Of a stretch of 64,000 nucleotides of DNA, positions 8,389-16,613 are shown one piece after another. The translations under genes were made by a program, and so were the position numbers. The DNA lies in assembly GCA_002492465.1 (NCBI GenBank), contig DKYT01000007.1:27682-91681 (forward strand). Reading direction: 5' to 3'. A model generated the notes under the pieces. It searched no databases and was not told where the DNA came from. It worked only from the letters and a program-made list of their open reading frames with translations. Position 1 is the stretch's first letter, and each line of letters starts with the position of its first letter. This DNA is from Lachnospiraceae bacterium UBA7093. Its GTDB lineage: Bacteria; Bacillota; Clostridia; Lachnospirales; Lachnospiraceae.

Positions 8389-9108
8389 TTAATATGCTTC
8401 CTCCAACAGCATCATATGGATTTCCCGCATTTTCTTTCTGTTTTCTTTACTGATGTACAATGACTGCCCATTGAACAGCACCAATTCTTTATAGTGAAAT
8501 TCCTTTACATACTTCATGTTCACCAGGTAGGACTGATGGATGCGCAAAAAGCGGTTATCCTTTTCCTCCAGTTCCTTCTGCACAACGCCCAGCTTCCCGT
8601 AAAAAGTGTATTTCTGCTCCCTGCATACTGCATGAACATGCCTGCTTTCACTGTAAAAGTAAATAATATCATTCAGCAAAAGACTGTACCTTGTTTTATT
8701 GATATTAAACGTAAAGGTCTCTACATCCTGCCTTTTCATCCGCATAAAAGAATCCATTGTCTCTTCCAGCTTCTTCGGGTGTATAGGCTTACTCAAAAAA
8801 TGGAAGGGATGAACCTCATAAGCTTTCTTATAATAATCTTCATACTGGGATACAAAAATAAGACTGGTAATGAAATCTTTCTCCCGTATCTTTGCCGCCG
8901 TCTCAAGACCGTCCATTTTATCCATCTCTACATCCAGAAAAATAAGGTCGAAGGCGCCGTTCACGTCGATACAGGACAAAAGGGGAACCCCATTATCAAA
9001 TTTTCGGATTTTAATGTTATTTCCGCTATTGGTTGCCCAAACCTGAAGGCACCATTCCAGGTCCTCCGCATATCTGGGTTCATCCTCACAGATGGCTATC
9101 TTCAGCAT
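8389..9108 (-). CDS. agrA: AgrA-like LytTR response regulator
   Basis: 239 residues. An N-terminal receiver domain has the acidic pocket C-E-D-E (7-10), phospho-acceptor Asp59 (F-L-D-V-E-M-D) and S-K-P-I with the conserved lysine. The C-terminal LytTR domain carries R-F-L-R-I-H-Q-S-Y-L-V-N, the typical DNA-contact segment. The ATG at 9108 has AGAGGTG at good spacing; a GTG nine bases further upstream is inside that site. It is the first gene of the agr operon, with agrC, agrD and agrB following. By family it binds paired direct repeats; possible targets are its own operon and the exopolysaccharide promoter downstream, which is inference. Confidence 0.9.
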   Translation of the reverse strand: MLKIAICEDEPRYAEDLEWCLQVWATNSGNNIKIRKFDNGVPLLSCIDVNGAFDLIFLDVEMDKMDGLETAAKIREKDFITSLIFVSQYEDYYKKAYEVHPFHFLSKPIHPKKLEETMDSFMRMKRQDVETFTFNINKTRYSLLLNDIIYFYSESRHVHAVCREQKYTFYGKLGVVQKELEEKDNRFLRIHQSYLVNMKYVKEFHYKELVLFNGQSLYISKENRKKMREIHMMLLEEAY

Positions 9109-9238
9109 TCCAATCACCTCTTGTACGATTACAGAAAAATCTGTCCTATATAGCTTTTAATGTAATTCCTCCTGATTCTTCTGTAAAGCACCTTCCATGG
9201 ACAGTAATTGGAATCTTAGTTCAAGGAAACCAGTCTGC

Positions 9239-9607
9239 TTAGGGTTCTCCGTTCTCCTTTATATTCTGTTTCAGCAGTTTATAGATGTAATTATAATTGC
9301 GAAGAAATTCAGGCAAAATCCTGATTTCAGTGTCTGAAAAGTCCTCAATAATACCGGCAATCTCATCACTGTAAACAGACCTGCTTCCCGTTCTCAGACT
9401 TCCACACAACAGTTCGTCCACCGAACAGCCAAGCACATTGGCAACCGTCACCAGCTTATCCAAACCAATCTTGCTTCTGGCATTTTCCACATTGCTGACA
9501 TGCTGCGTGGATAAATCCGCCCTTGCGGCAAGCTCTGCCTGAGACATTTTAAGCTCTTCTCTTCTTCGCTTTATTCTGATTCCCAGGTCTTTATAATCTA
9601 CCTTCAC
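9239..9607 (-). CDS. XRE-family helix-turn-helix regulator
   Basis: 122 residues, GTG start at 9607 with GGGAGG six bases upstream; a TTG at 9625 lies before that site. Residues about 8-62 form a Cro/CI-type helix-turn-helix: I-K-R-R-R-E-E-L-K-M-S-Q-A-E-L-A, then L-S-T-Q-H-V-S-N-V-E-N-A-R-S and V-A-N-V-L-G-C-S-V-D-E-L-L. The remaining acidic C-terminus (E-I-A-G-I-I-E-D-F-S-D-T-E) is common in Clostridia regulators of this size. It sits 130 bases upstream of agrA on the same strand, so it could be cotranscribed with or control the agr operon, but no operator was identified. Confidence 0.85.
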   Translation of the reverse strand: MKVDYKDLGIRIKRRREELKMSQAELAARADLSTQHVSNVENARSKIGLDKLVTVANVLGCSVDELLCGSLRTGSRSVYSDEIAGIIEDFSDTEIRILPEFLRNYNYIYKLLKQNIKENGEP

Positions 9608-9750
9608 CCATATCCTCCCAGCCAAAATATATAACTCTGAAAATATTTTATAAAAATATGGGGTTTTCTAAAATCAATTACATAAATAGTTCATTTCTAT
9701 AATTATATTATTTGCAAATTTTTTAACATTTATTCAGTTTATGCGCTTTA

Positions 9751-9798
9751 AAACAAGCCGTCGCCAGGCAGATTATCTGCTTTCGCAACGGCTTGTTT
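9751..9798 (-). terminator. Terminator after the Rpn-type gene
   Basis: An 11-bp stem (9751-9761 with 9788-9798, AAACAAGCCGT/ACGGCTTGTTT) contains a nested GCAG/CTGC hairpin. The - strand stem runs into TTTT, in the right place to end the Rpn-type gene. The rest of the 205-base gap to the XRE start is AT-rich with no gene seen. Confidence 0.7.
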
Positions 9799-9812
9799 CT
9801 GTAAAATCCCTT

Positions 9813-10685
9813 TTATTCCGCCTGTTCGTTTCCGGCGGTGTACTTCTGGAAGGTTTCTTTTGCCCTATAATATTCTTCAACGGTAGTTCCAATACCTTCA
9901 CATGCCTTTTCCAGATCTAAATGAAAGTTATTCATGATTGCCTCCACATTCTTAATAAGAAGTTCTGCATGTCCTTCATTTCGCCCTTCTATTCGCCCCT
10001 CATCCCGTGCGTATTCGATCTCTTCCCATCTCTGCATATACTTCGCTCCTATCTTTTCTGAAAGCCTGATTTTCTTGACCCTCTCATGGATCAGTTTGAT
10101 CTTACTGCTTGCTGTCCTGGCGGCAACCTGGTCGGTGGAAGCGCTGATGTACTCCATAAAGTCCAAAAACTCCTGTGAAAAATCCTCCCGGTTGGTTCCC
10201 CTGGTGTTAATAAAGATCCTCATCGCACCGTCTTCCAGGCACAACTCCGGACATTCCCGGCAGGTTCCCTCAAAGGTATACTTGTACAGCTTCCTTCCAA
10301 ACAGATCAAAGGGAGCTATCATAATAAAGCAGCTGTCATTAAGCAAATTAAAATTTGTACTGCCAGGCTCCAAAAGGGATACGTCCATCTGCGCCTGGTA
10401 ATAACGGCTGCGTTTTTTGAGATTACCCGTGTTTTTCTTCTGCATCTCTGTGTAGTAAATCTTTCCGTGGGGATCCATGCTTACCACGTCTAGCCTGACC
10501 TGCCGCAGCAAAGGGGATACCCGAAGCTCCTTTTCCGTTTCTGGCTGCTTCAACAGCCGTATTTCCTCTGCAAGCAGAATACTTACCGCCGCCTGGCAGG
10601 CTTCCTGATCCTCCATGGTTTCATCAAACAAAAAGCGGTCTTCCAGATTCAAATTTTGCAGTTTTACAGTTACATTGTTTGTCAT
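9813..10685 (-). CDS. Rpn family PD-(D/E)XK nuclease / putative transposase-like protein
   Basis: 290 residues; the ATG at 10685 has AAGGAGGA upstream. The nuclease core is visible near residues 63-95: R-L-D-V-V-S-M-D followed by I-Y-Y-T-E-M-Q-K, the D...E-x-Q pattern of Rpn/PDDEXK_2 proteins (often called PD-(D/E)XK nuclease family transposase). The C-terminus carries short charged G-R-x-E-G repeats (R-D-E-G-R-I-E-G-R-N-E-G-H), also typical. Rpn proteins promote RecA-independent recombination; no inverted repeats of an insertion sequence flank this gene, so it is not a transposon by itself. The gene lies beside the large palindrome at 10958-11277. Confidence 0.85.
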   Translation of the reverse strand: MTNNVTVKLQNLNLEDRFLFDETMEDQEACQAAVSILLAEEIRLLKQPETEKELRVSPLLRQVRLDVVSMDPHGKIYYTEMQKKNTGNLKKRSRYYQAQMDVSLLEPGSTNFNLLNDSCFIMIAPFDLFGRKLYKYTFEGTCRECPELCLEDGAMRIFINTRGTNREDFSQEFLDFMEYISASTDQVAARTASSKIKLIHERVKKIRLSEKIGAKYMQRWEEIEYARDEGRIEGRNEGHAELLIKNVEAIMNNFHLDLEKACEGIGTTVEEYYRAKETFQKYTAGNEQAE

Positions 10686-10957
10686 ACACTTTCCTCCTTG
10701 CCGCAGGAAAATGCAGAAATACATTTGATAATATGTGAAATCAGACGATTATCCATCCTGCATCTCTTCACTTCCTGCCATATTGTAATTAATTGGGTTT
10801 AAAAGCAGGATTTCAAGAATTGAGAATAGATGCTTCAGAAGCGGCTCAGCCGCTGACAGAAATCGTTTGCTTTGTATGCATTATAGCATTATGCAATTGC
10901 TTTTTCAATCATAATTTAAGCAAAATGAGCGTTTTTTCGTCAAATCAATTATGCTTC

Positions 10958-11277
10958 AGCACCACGCCAGAGCATACATTCAGGCACGGCATTGCCCCAG
11001 GCGGAAGATCCGTCGGCACATATCGTTTCAGGGCTTTTGTGAAAAATTGGTTATTTCACTTGCGGAATGGACGGGATACCAAGAGAGATTCCGCTACGGA
11101 TGGCGGAATCAGGAGTATGCGGCACGGATGCCGCTATACTCCGACCCGCACAGTTATAAATATTTTCCCCATTCCGTTAGTGAAATCCAATTTCGAACAA
11201 GTCCTGAAACGATATGTGCCGACGGACCTTCCACCTGGGGCAATGCCGTGCCTGAATGTATGCTCTGGCGTGGTGCT
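10958..11277. repeat. 320-bp near-perfect palindrome with internal hairpins
   Basis: Two 75-base arms (10958-11032 and 11203-11277) are inverted copies with only two mismatches (arm 1 positions 11002 and 11008). The pairing continues inward with gaps (ATTTCACTTGCGGAATGG against CCATTCCGTTAGTGAAAT). The centre holds two perfect or nearly perfect hairpins, 11087-11110 and 11112-11142, both with ACGGAT in the loop. It fills a 767-base gene-free interval (10686-11452); reading frames through it are palindrome artefacts. The same interval also has a small AGCGGC-TCA-GCCGCT hairpin near 10836-10852. It could be a structured RNA, a MITE-like element with long terminal inverted repeats, or two head-to-head copies of a repeat. 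Confidence 0.9.
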
Positions 11278-11452
11278 AAATGGCAATGACCTGCATATAC
11301 CCCTTTTCTCCCCTGAAAGACAACAGGCAGAGATTCCCTCTCTGCCCGTCAATAGAAATGAGTTTAGAAAATTTCACTTAGCAGCTTTCATTATACATAA
11401 AAAACCTTTCCGTGACCGTTTATGTAATAATTAGCATACCTGGATGTAACTT

Positions 11453-12175
11453 TTAGCATTCTTCTTCCATAAAACTGATATAAAATTGCAACATTTTTTC
11501 TTTTTTGTCCCGGCTGACAGGCAGCACATCCCCGTTTCGCACCATGACGCGGCTGGGAAAAAATTGCTCGATTTGCCTTCCATTAACCAGATAAGATTGA
11601 TGTATCCTGACAAATTGATTGCTATAACCCTCCAGTATCTTTTCGATCCTATCCAATTTTTCATAGAAAGTATACTCCCTGCCGCTTTCCATCCTGATTT
11701 TAATAACACGTTTTTCACTGGCAAAATAAAGCACTTCCCCCAGGGAAATATTAACCGTTTTTCGGTTGGATTTAAAAAGAAAGCTTTCATGGGAAACCCG
11801 CTGTTCCCTTACAATTTTGTCCAGCACCTCATATACCTTCTCCTGCGCCACCGGCTTTTCAATAAACTGGCAGGGATAAACCTGAAACATCTGCTTGAAA
11901 TACCGCTCATACTGAGACACAAAGACAACGCTGAGCAGGCTGTTTCTCTCTCTGAGCCTGGCTGCTGTTTCCATTCCGTCTATTCCCTCCAACTCCACAT
12001 CCATAAATACCGCCGTAAAGTCTCCCTCGACTTCCTGATCAAATAAGACCTCCTCCCCCTTTGCAAATTTTTTCAGCTGCACGTTAACCTGCCTTTGGCA
12101 CGCCCAGCTTTCAATGGCTTCGGTCAGCCTTTCCACACAGACCGGAAGATCGTCGCACACCGCTATTCGTAACAT
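11453..12175 (-). CDS. LytTR response regulator, orphan
   Basis: 240 residues; ATG at 12175 with AAAGGGGAA upstream. Receiver domain with C-D-D (7-9), phospho-acceptor Asp59 (F-M-D-V-E-L) and I-E-K-P-V lysine, then a LytTR domain with Q-F-V-R-I-H-Q-S-Y-L-V-N. It is closely similar in layout to the agrA product 2.4 kb away but has no adjacent histidine kinase. It follows a membrane protein gene (DUF4190-like) that has its own terminator. A kinase elsewhere, or cross-talk with the agrC product, are both possible and cannot be settled here. Confidence 0.88.
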   Translation of the reverse strand: MLRIAVCDDLPVCVERLTEAIESWACQRQVNVQLKKFAKGEEVLFDQEVEGDFTAVFMDVELEGIDGMETAARLRERNSLLSVVFVSQYERYFKQMFQVYPCQFIEKPVAQEKVYEVLDKIVREQRVSHESFLFKSNRKTVNISLGEVLYFASEKRVIKIRMESGREYTFYEKLDRIEKILEGYSNQFVRIHQSYLVNGRQIEQFFPSRVMVRNGDVLPVSRDKKEKMLQFYISFMEEEC

Positions 12176-12252
12176 AAATTCCCCTTTCCCCTTTACACCT
12201 TCAATCCATAATCCCTGCCAGGCTGCAGGGCATGTTGTCTCCCACGAATCAA

Positions 12253-12289
12253 AAATGACTGTAAGCTTTTACCTGCCTTACAGTCATTT
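12253..12289 (-). terminator. Terminator after the DUF4190-like gene
   Basis: A perfect 13-bp stem (12253-12265 with 12277-12289, AAATGACTGTAAG/CTTACAGTCATTT) is followed on the - strand by TTTTT. Confidence 0.85.
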
Positions 12290-12323
12290 CAAACCCTAAA
12301 CTTATCTGCCGCCTACACTTATA

Positions 12324-12959
12324 TTAGAAAATAAGAAGCCCAACGGTCACCAAAATATTAAGAACCCACACAACGATCGCTGCGATCACGCCTATGGTAC
12401 ATAAAATTTTACCCGCTTTCGCCATTCCTGCCTTGCTGGAGCCCGATCCCATTCTTGCCCTGCTGTATCCCACAACTGCAAGCAAAATACTGATCAGCGG
12501 GATGATGAATGCAAAAATCAAACTTGCAATCCCCAAAACCAACGCCTGTACTGCTGCGGAACTGTTATCCACAGTCTGTACCGGAATAGGCTGGGCATTC
12601 TGTCCGCCGCTTTGTCCCTGACCAGGCTGCTGTCCCTCGGGGATCTCCTGCTGCAACGCGGTAAACAGCTGTTCAAGACTGTTTTTATAAGGTTTCTTCT
12701 GAAGAGTTCCTACGAATCCGTCCAGATTCCATTCTCCTCCGCCAGTGCCCTTCAACCATGCCTCCAGATGTAACGTACCGTTTATGTAAGACCATTTGAG
12801 GAACTTATACCCCTCCATCATAGCGTCTCCCGCACGGTAAGCAGGTTCCCCCTTCCAGTCTGACATTGCAAACTGATTTTTCTGAAGATAATCGTTCATC
12901 ATAAAGTTTACAAAATCATCAGGCTTGTTCAAAACCAAATCTTTTACGTATCTTGCCAT
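12324..12959 (-). CDS. Membrane protein with DUF4190-like C-terminus
   Basis: 211 residues; ATG at 12959 with GGAGAGGG upstream. The N-terminal 100 residues are soluble and tryptophan-rich (N-F-M-M-N-D-Y-L, W-S-Y-I-N-G-T-L-H-L-E-A-W). A Q/G/P-rich linker covers about 107-130. The C-terminus has two membrane segments separated by G-Y-S-R-A-R-M-G-S-G-S-S-K-A, the DUF4190 pattern. Proteins of this kind are common in Clostridia; function is not known. It has its own promoter (13000-13028) and terminator, so it is probably a single-gene unit. Confidence 0.75.
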   Translation of the reverse strand: MARYVKDLVLNKPDDFVNFMMNDYLQKNQFAMSDWKGEPAYRAGDAMMEGYKFLKWSYINGTLHLEAWLKGTGGGEWNLDGFVGTLQKKPYKNSLEQLFTALQQEIPEGQQPGQGQSGGQNAQPIPVQTVDNSSAAVQALVLGIASLIFAFIIPLISILLAVVGYSRARMGSGSSKAGMAKAGKILCTIGVIAAIVVWVLNILVTVGLLIF

Positions 12960-12999
12960 TTTCCCTCTCCTTCATAAGAATAATCTTGATTTCATAAAT

Positions 13000-13028
13000 A
13001 AATTATCATACTTTCTATTTTATGACAA
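13000..13028 (-). promoter_or_regulatory. Predicted promoter of the DUF4190-like gene
   Basis: On the - strand: TTGTCA (13023-13028), 17 bases, TAATTT (13000-13005), 41 bases upstream of the ATG. Confidence 0.5.
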
Positions 13029-13113
13029 CCACTGTTTTTATTTTCACATTTATGCACAAATTATGATGGTAAAATTTATCTATTTTTTTCTTTCCAGATG
13101 TAACCATGGCTAC

Positions 13114-13141
13114 TTGATTATTTTTCTGGGCACGCTATAAT
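13114..13141 (+). promoter_or_regulatory. Predicted nrdDG promoter
   Basis: TTGATT (13114-13119), 16-base spacer, TATAAT (13136-13141), about 55 bases upstream of the nrdD ATG. The two candidate NrdR boxes start at the -10 and run over the start point. Confidence 0.65.
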
Positions 13142-13185
13142 ACTAGATATGGGTCTTTATAGCCATGTAAAGTACAAGATATAGG
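13141..13185 (+). promoter_or_regulatory. Two candidate NrdR boxes
   Basis: TACTAGATATGG at 13141 and TACAAGATATAG at 13173 are related sequences exactly 32 bases apart, three helical turns. Tandem NrdR boxes on ribonucleotide reductase promoters are spaced by whole turns in this way, and NrdR represses these genes when dATP/ATP is high. The match to the published palindromic consensus is only partial, so this is inference from spacing, placement and partial sequence. Confidence 0.5.
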
Positions 13186-13195
13186 AGTGGATTAA

Positions 13196-15358
13196 ATGAA
13201 CATTATCAAGCGAAGCGGTATGGAAGTCACCTTTGACGCCATCAAAATTGAAGACGCCGTGCGAAAGGCAAACGCCAGCGTCCAGGAAAGCGACCGTCTT
13301 TCCGATGCCCAGATTAAAACTGTGGTAGAAAACGTAACAGCCCTGTGCAGCCGCATGAAGCACAGCCCAAATGTGGAAGAGATACAGGATATGGTAGAGG
13401 AAGAAATTATGAAGCAGCAGACTTACAAGCTTGCTTCCAATTACATCACCTACCGCTATAAAAGAGAGCTTGTTCGAAAATCCAACTCTACAGATGAACA
13501 GATTCTTTCTCTGCTGGAATGCAACAATGAAGAGGTTTTGCAGGAAAATTCCAATAAAAATCCCGTTGTCAACAGCGTACAGCGGGACTATATGGCAGGC
13601 GAGGTGAGCAAGGATATCACCAGACGTTTTCTCCTCCCTGCAGATATTGTGGAAGCACACGAGAAAGGGTTAATCCACTTTCATGACGCAGATTATTTTG
13701 CCCAGCATATGCACAACTGTTGTCTGGTTAATCTGGAGGATATGCTTCAAAACGGCACCATTATCAGCGAAACCATGATCGAAAAACCCCGCAGTTTTTC
13801 CACCGCATGTAACATTGCCACCCAGGCAATCGCTCAGATCGCCAGCTCACAGTATGGCGGACAAAGCATTACCTTGTCCCACCTTGCCCCCTTCGTGCAG
13901 GTCAGCCGTGAAAAATTCCGCCGGGAGGTCCGTCAGGAACTTGAAGCACAGGAAATGGAAGTCACAGATAAGTTAGTAGCTAAAATTGCAGAAATGCGGG
14001 TAAAGCGTGAGATCAGACAAGGGGTACAGATGATTCAGTATCAGGTGATCACCCTCATGACCACCAACGGACAGGCGCCTTTCGTCACCGTATTCATGTA
14101 TTTAAACGAAGTACCCGAAGGACAGACCAGAGACGATCTTGCTCTGATCATCAAGGAAATGCTTCTTCAGCGGATCCAGGGTGTTAAAAATGAACAGGGC
14201 GTTTATATCACCCCTGCTTTTCCCAAACTGATTTATGTGCTGGAAGAAAACAATGTCTCCCCGGACTCCAAATATTGGGAGCTTACCCGTCTTGCCGCTA
14301 AATGTACCGCCAAGCGGATGGTTCCCGATTATATTTCCGAGAAGATCATCAAAAAGCTGAAAAAGGGTAACTGCTATCCCTGCATGGGCTGCCGCTCTTT
14401 TCTCACCGTGTACCAGGATGAAGAGGGAAAATACAAATTCTACGGAAGATTTAACCAGGGCGTAGTCACCTTAAATCTGGTGGATGTTGCCTGCTCCTCA
14501 AAGGGAAATCTTGAAAAATTCTGGCAGATCATGGACGAACGGCTCACCCTCTGCCGCCGGGCGCTGATGTGCCGCCATGAACGGCTTAAGGGAACCCCTT
14601 CCGATGTGGCACCTATCCTATGGCAGAACGGCGCTCTTGCACGATTGAAAAAGGGAGAAACCATCGATAAACTTCTCTATGGGGGCTATTCTACCATCTC
14701 GCTGGGTTATGCAGGCTTATGCGAGTGCGTGCGCTACATGACAGGGAAATCCCATACCGATCCTGAGGCAACTCCCTTTGCCCTGGAAGTCATGCATCAT
14801 TTAAACGATGCATGTAAAAAATGGGAAGCGGAAACAAACATTGCTTTCAGCCTCTATGGCACCCCCTTAGAGTCCACCACCTATAAATTTTCCAAATGCC
14901 TCCAGAAGCGTTTTGGGCTTATCCCCGGTGTAACCGACAAAAATTACATCACCAACAGTTATCACGTTCATGTAACGGAGCCCATCAATGCCTTTGACAA
15001 GCTTACCTTTGAGGCACAGTTCCAGGAGCTTTCTCCCGGAGGCGCTATCAGTTATGTGGAAGTACCCAACATGCAAAATAATCTGGATGCGGTTCTTGCC
15101 ATTATGCAGCATATTTACGATCATATTATGTACGCTGAACTGAACACCAAAAGCGACTATTGCCAGTGTTGTGGATATGACGGGGAAATCCGCATCATAG
15201 AGGATGAACATCATAAACTGGTCTGGGAATGCCCTAAGTGCGGCAATCGTGACCAAAATAAGATGAATGTGGCAAGACGAACCTGCGGCTATATCGGAAC
15301 CCAATTCTGGAATCAGGGGCGTACTCAGGAAATCAAAGAACGAGTGATGCATCTTTAA
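13196..15358 (+). CDS. nrdD: Anaerobic (class III) ribonucleoside-triphosphate reductase
   Basis: 720 residues; ATG at 13196 with AGGAG nine bases upstream. An ATP-cone occupies the first ~95 residues (I-K-R-S-G-M-E-V-T-F-D). The catalytic barrel follows, with M-H-N-C-C-L-V-N-L-E-D and C-Y-P-C-M-G-C-R-S-F. Near the C-terminus are a four-cysteine zinc site (C-Q-C-C-G-Y-D-G and C-P-K-C-G) and the glycyl-radical motif R-T-C-G-Y-I-G, with the radical glycine near residue 698. The enzyme reduces ribonucleoside triphosphates to deoxy forms using formate and a glycyl radical and works only without oxygen. It is followed 44 bases later by its activase gene. Confidence 0.98.
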   Translation: MNIIKRSGMEVTFDAIKIEDAVRKANASVQESDRLSDAQIKTVVENVTALCSRMKHSPNVEEIQDMVEEEIMKQQTYKLASNYITYRYKRELVRKSNSTDEQILSLLECNNEEVLQENSNKNPVVNSVQRDYMAGEVSKDITRRFLLPADIVEAHEKGLIHFHDADYFAQHMHNCCLVNLEDMLQNGTIISETMIEKPRSFSTACNIATQAIAQIASSQYGGQSITLSHLAPFVQVSREKFRREVRQELEAQEMEVTDKLVAKIAEMRVKREIRQGVQMIQYQVITLMTTNGQAPFVTVFMYLNEVPEGQTRDDLALIIKEMLLQRIQGVKNEQGVYITPAFPKLIYVLEENNVSPDSKYWELTRLAAKCTAKRMVPDYISEKIIKKLKKGNCYPCMGCRSFLTVYQDEEGKYKFYGRFNQGVVTLNLVDVACSSKGNLEKFWQIMDERLTLCRRALMCRHERLKGTPSDVAPILWQNGALARLKKGETIDKLLYGGYSTISLGYAGLCECVRYMTGKSHTDPEATPFALEVMHHLNDACKKWEAETNIAFSLYGTPLESTTYKFSKCLQKRFGLIPGVTDKNYITNSYHVHVTEPINAFDKLTFEAQFQELSPGGAISYVEVPNMQNNLDAVLAIMQHIYDHIMYAELNTKSDYCQCCGYDGEIRIIEDEHHKLVWECPKCGNRDQNKMNVARRTCGYIGTQFWNQGRTQEIKERVMHL

Positions 15359-15402
15359 TCCTTTTCGGTCAAAGCTGTATTGTCAAAAAGAAAGGAACAC
15401 CG

Positions 15403-15921
15403 ATGAAATACGCGGATATCAAATATTACGATATTGCAAACGGGCTGGGCGTAAGAACCAGCCTGTTTGTCTCAGGCTGTACCCACAGGTGCAAAGGCTG
15501 CTTTAATGAAATTGCCTGGGATTTTAATTACGGAAAAGAATTTACGGAAAAAACCATAGAAGAGATTCTGAATTCTCTTGAACCTAAATATATAAAAGGG
15601 CTTTCCCTTTTGGGCGGCGAGCCTATGGAGCCGTCCTCCCAGCGGGCGCTCCTCCCCCTGCTCCGGCAGATGAAGAAGCGTTTCCCTCAAAAAGATATCT
15701 GGTGCTATACCGGCTATACTTACGAACCTGACCTGCTGAACCCCAATGGGAGGGCACACTGCGAAGTCACCGACGAGTTTTTAAGCTATATTGACATTTT
15801 AGTGGACGGCGAGTTCGACCAGTCCCTCCACGACATCAGCCTGAAATTCCGGGGCAGCCGCAATCAACGGCTTCTCCAGATCCAACAGGAAGGCTGCCCT
15901 CCGTTATCTTTGGATTCTTAA
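15403..15921 (+). CDS. nrdG: Anaerobic ribonucleotide reductase activating protein (radical SAM)
   Basis: 172 residues; AAAGGA before the ATG. The radical SAM cluster motif is C-T-H-R-C-K-G-C at about 26-33, followed by G-G-E-P (S-L-L-G-G-E-P-M-E). NrdG uses a 4Fe-4S cluster and S-adenosylmethionine to place the glycyl radical on NrdD. The length fits the family. The stop codon overlaps the stop of the convergent ABC permease gene, and no terminator is visible between them. Confidence 0.97.
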   Translation: MKYADIKYYDIANGLGVRTSLFVSGCTHRCKGCFNEIAWDFNYGKEFTEKTIEEILNSLEPKYIKGLSLLGGEPMEPSSQRALLPLLRQMKKRFPQKDIWCYTGYTYEPDLLNPNGRAHCEVTDEFLSYIDILVDGEFDQSLHDISLKFRGSRNQRLLQIQQEGCPPLSLDS

Positions 15922-16613
15922 GCAAGACCGCATTTTTTGTAAGCATATCTGAAAACAAGCAGTGCTGCAAGCATATTGACGGCAATTACAAAAATATTTT
16001 CAAAGCCTATGCGAAACGCCCCTACGCGCCCCAGCAAAATTCCCACCTGCTGTGAGTAGGCAAATCTTGCCACTTTTTGAATGGTCTCATTAAATCCGGC
16101 AAGCATGGGGAGAAAAGCAAAGATCAACATAACGGGTACCATCAACGAGGTCGCCATCATCTGATTCCGGCTCAACGTGCCGATCGCCGCGCCAATTAAA
16201 AGGGAGGTTAAAATTCCCACCGCCATAATTCCCAGGAATACGGCAAGGCTTCCTCCCTGATAGTTTCCCGCCATTCCCAGAACCAGCGCCCCCACCATAC
16301 AGGCAAGCCAAATATAACATCCGACTCCCAGCAGATACTCCCCCGGTTTCACGCCGGACATCATCAGAACCCTCAGGGTATTCTTTTCTTTTTCCTCGGC
16401 TATCACTGCGGCAACGCTGACAAGAGGCGCCATTCCCACATACATTGCGGAAAACATATTGGCAAAATACCCCGAAGGCAGTCCGTCTACTTTGATCGCC
16501 TTTTCCATAATGACAGCCATCAGGGGAAACATCACGAACTGAATAAGAGTTTCCTTATTTTTCAAAGTATCCTTGATCTGTTTCCAAAAAACCGCCGCTA
16601 TATTTGTCATCAT
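15918..16613 (-). CDS. ABC-2 type transporter permease
   Basis: 231 residues with six predicted membrane segments and the ABC-2 signature region E-E-K-E-K-N-T-L-R-V-L-M-M-S after the second segment. It begins directly after the ATPase gene, so it is its membrane partner. Together they form a small exporter of unknown substrate. It is the last gene of the LytTR-DUF3021-ATPase-permease operon and converges on nrdG with overlapping stops. Confidence 0.88.
   Translation of the reverse strand: MMTNIAAVFWKQIKDTLKNKETLIQFVMFPLMAVIMEKAIKVDGLPSGYFANMFSAMYVGMAPLVSVAAVIAEEKEKNTLRVLMMSGVKPGEYLLGVGCYIWLACMVGALVLGMAGNYQGGSLAVFLGIMAVGILTSLLIGAAIGTLSRNQMMATSLMVPVMLIFAFLPMLAGFNETIQKVARFAYSQQVGILLGRVGAFRIGFENIFVIAVNMLAALLVFRYAYKKCGLA

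Noticed and set aside
9109..9238. AGGAGG followed by an ATT-start mini-frame upstream of agrA
   Set aside because: ATT is a very rare start and the frame is about ten codons; only a good ribosome-binding-like sequence is seen.
9813..10685. An intact insertion sequence around the Rpn-type gene
   Set aside because: No terminal inverted repeats or target duplications bracket the gene; the palindrome lies to one side only.
10793..11434. Long reading frames through the palindrome on both strands
   Set aside because: They read the same inverted arms in both directions and have no ribosome-binding site or family resemblance; structural artefacts.
12176..12323. A gene or RNA in the gap after the orphan regulator start
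   Set aside because: It contains only the terminator and AT-rich spacer.
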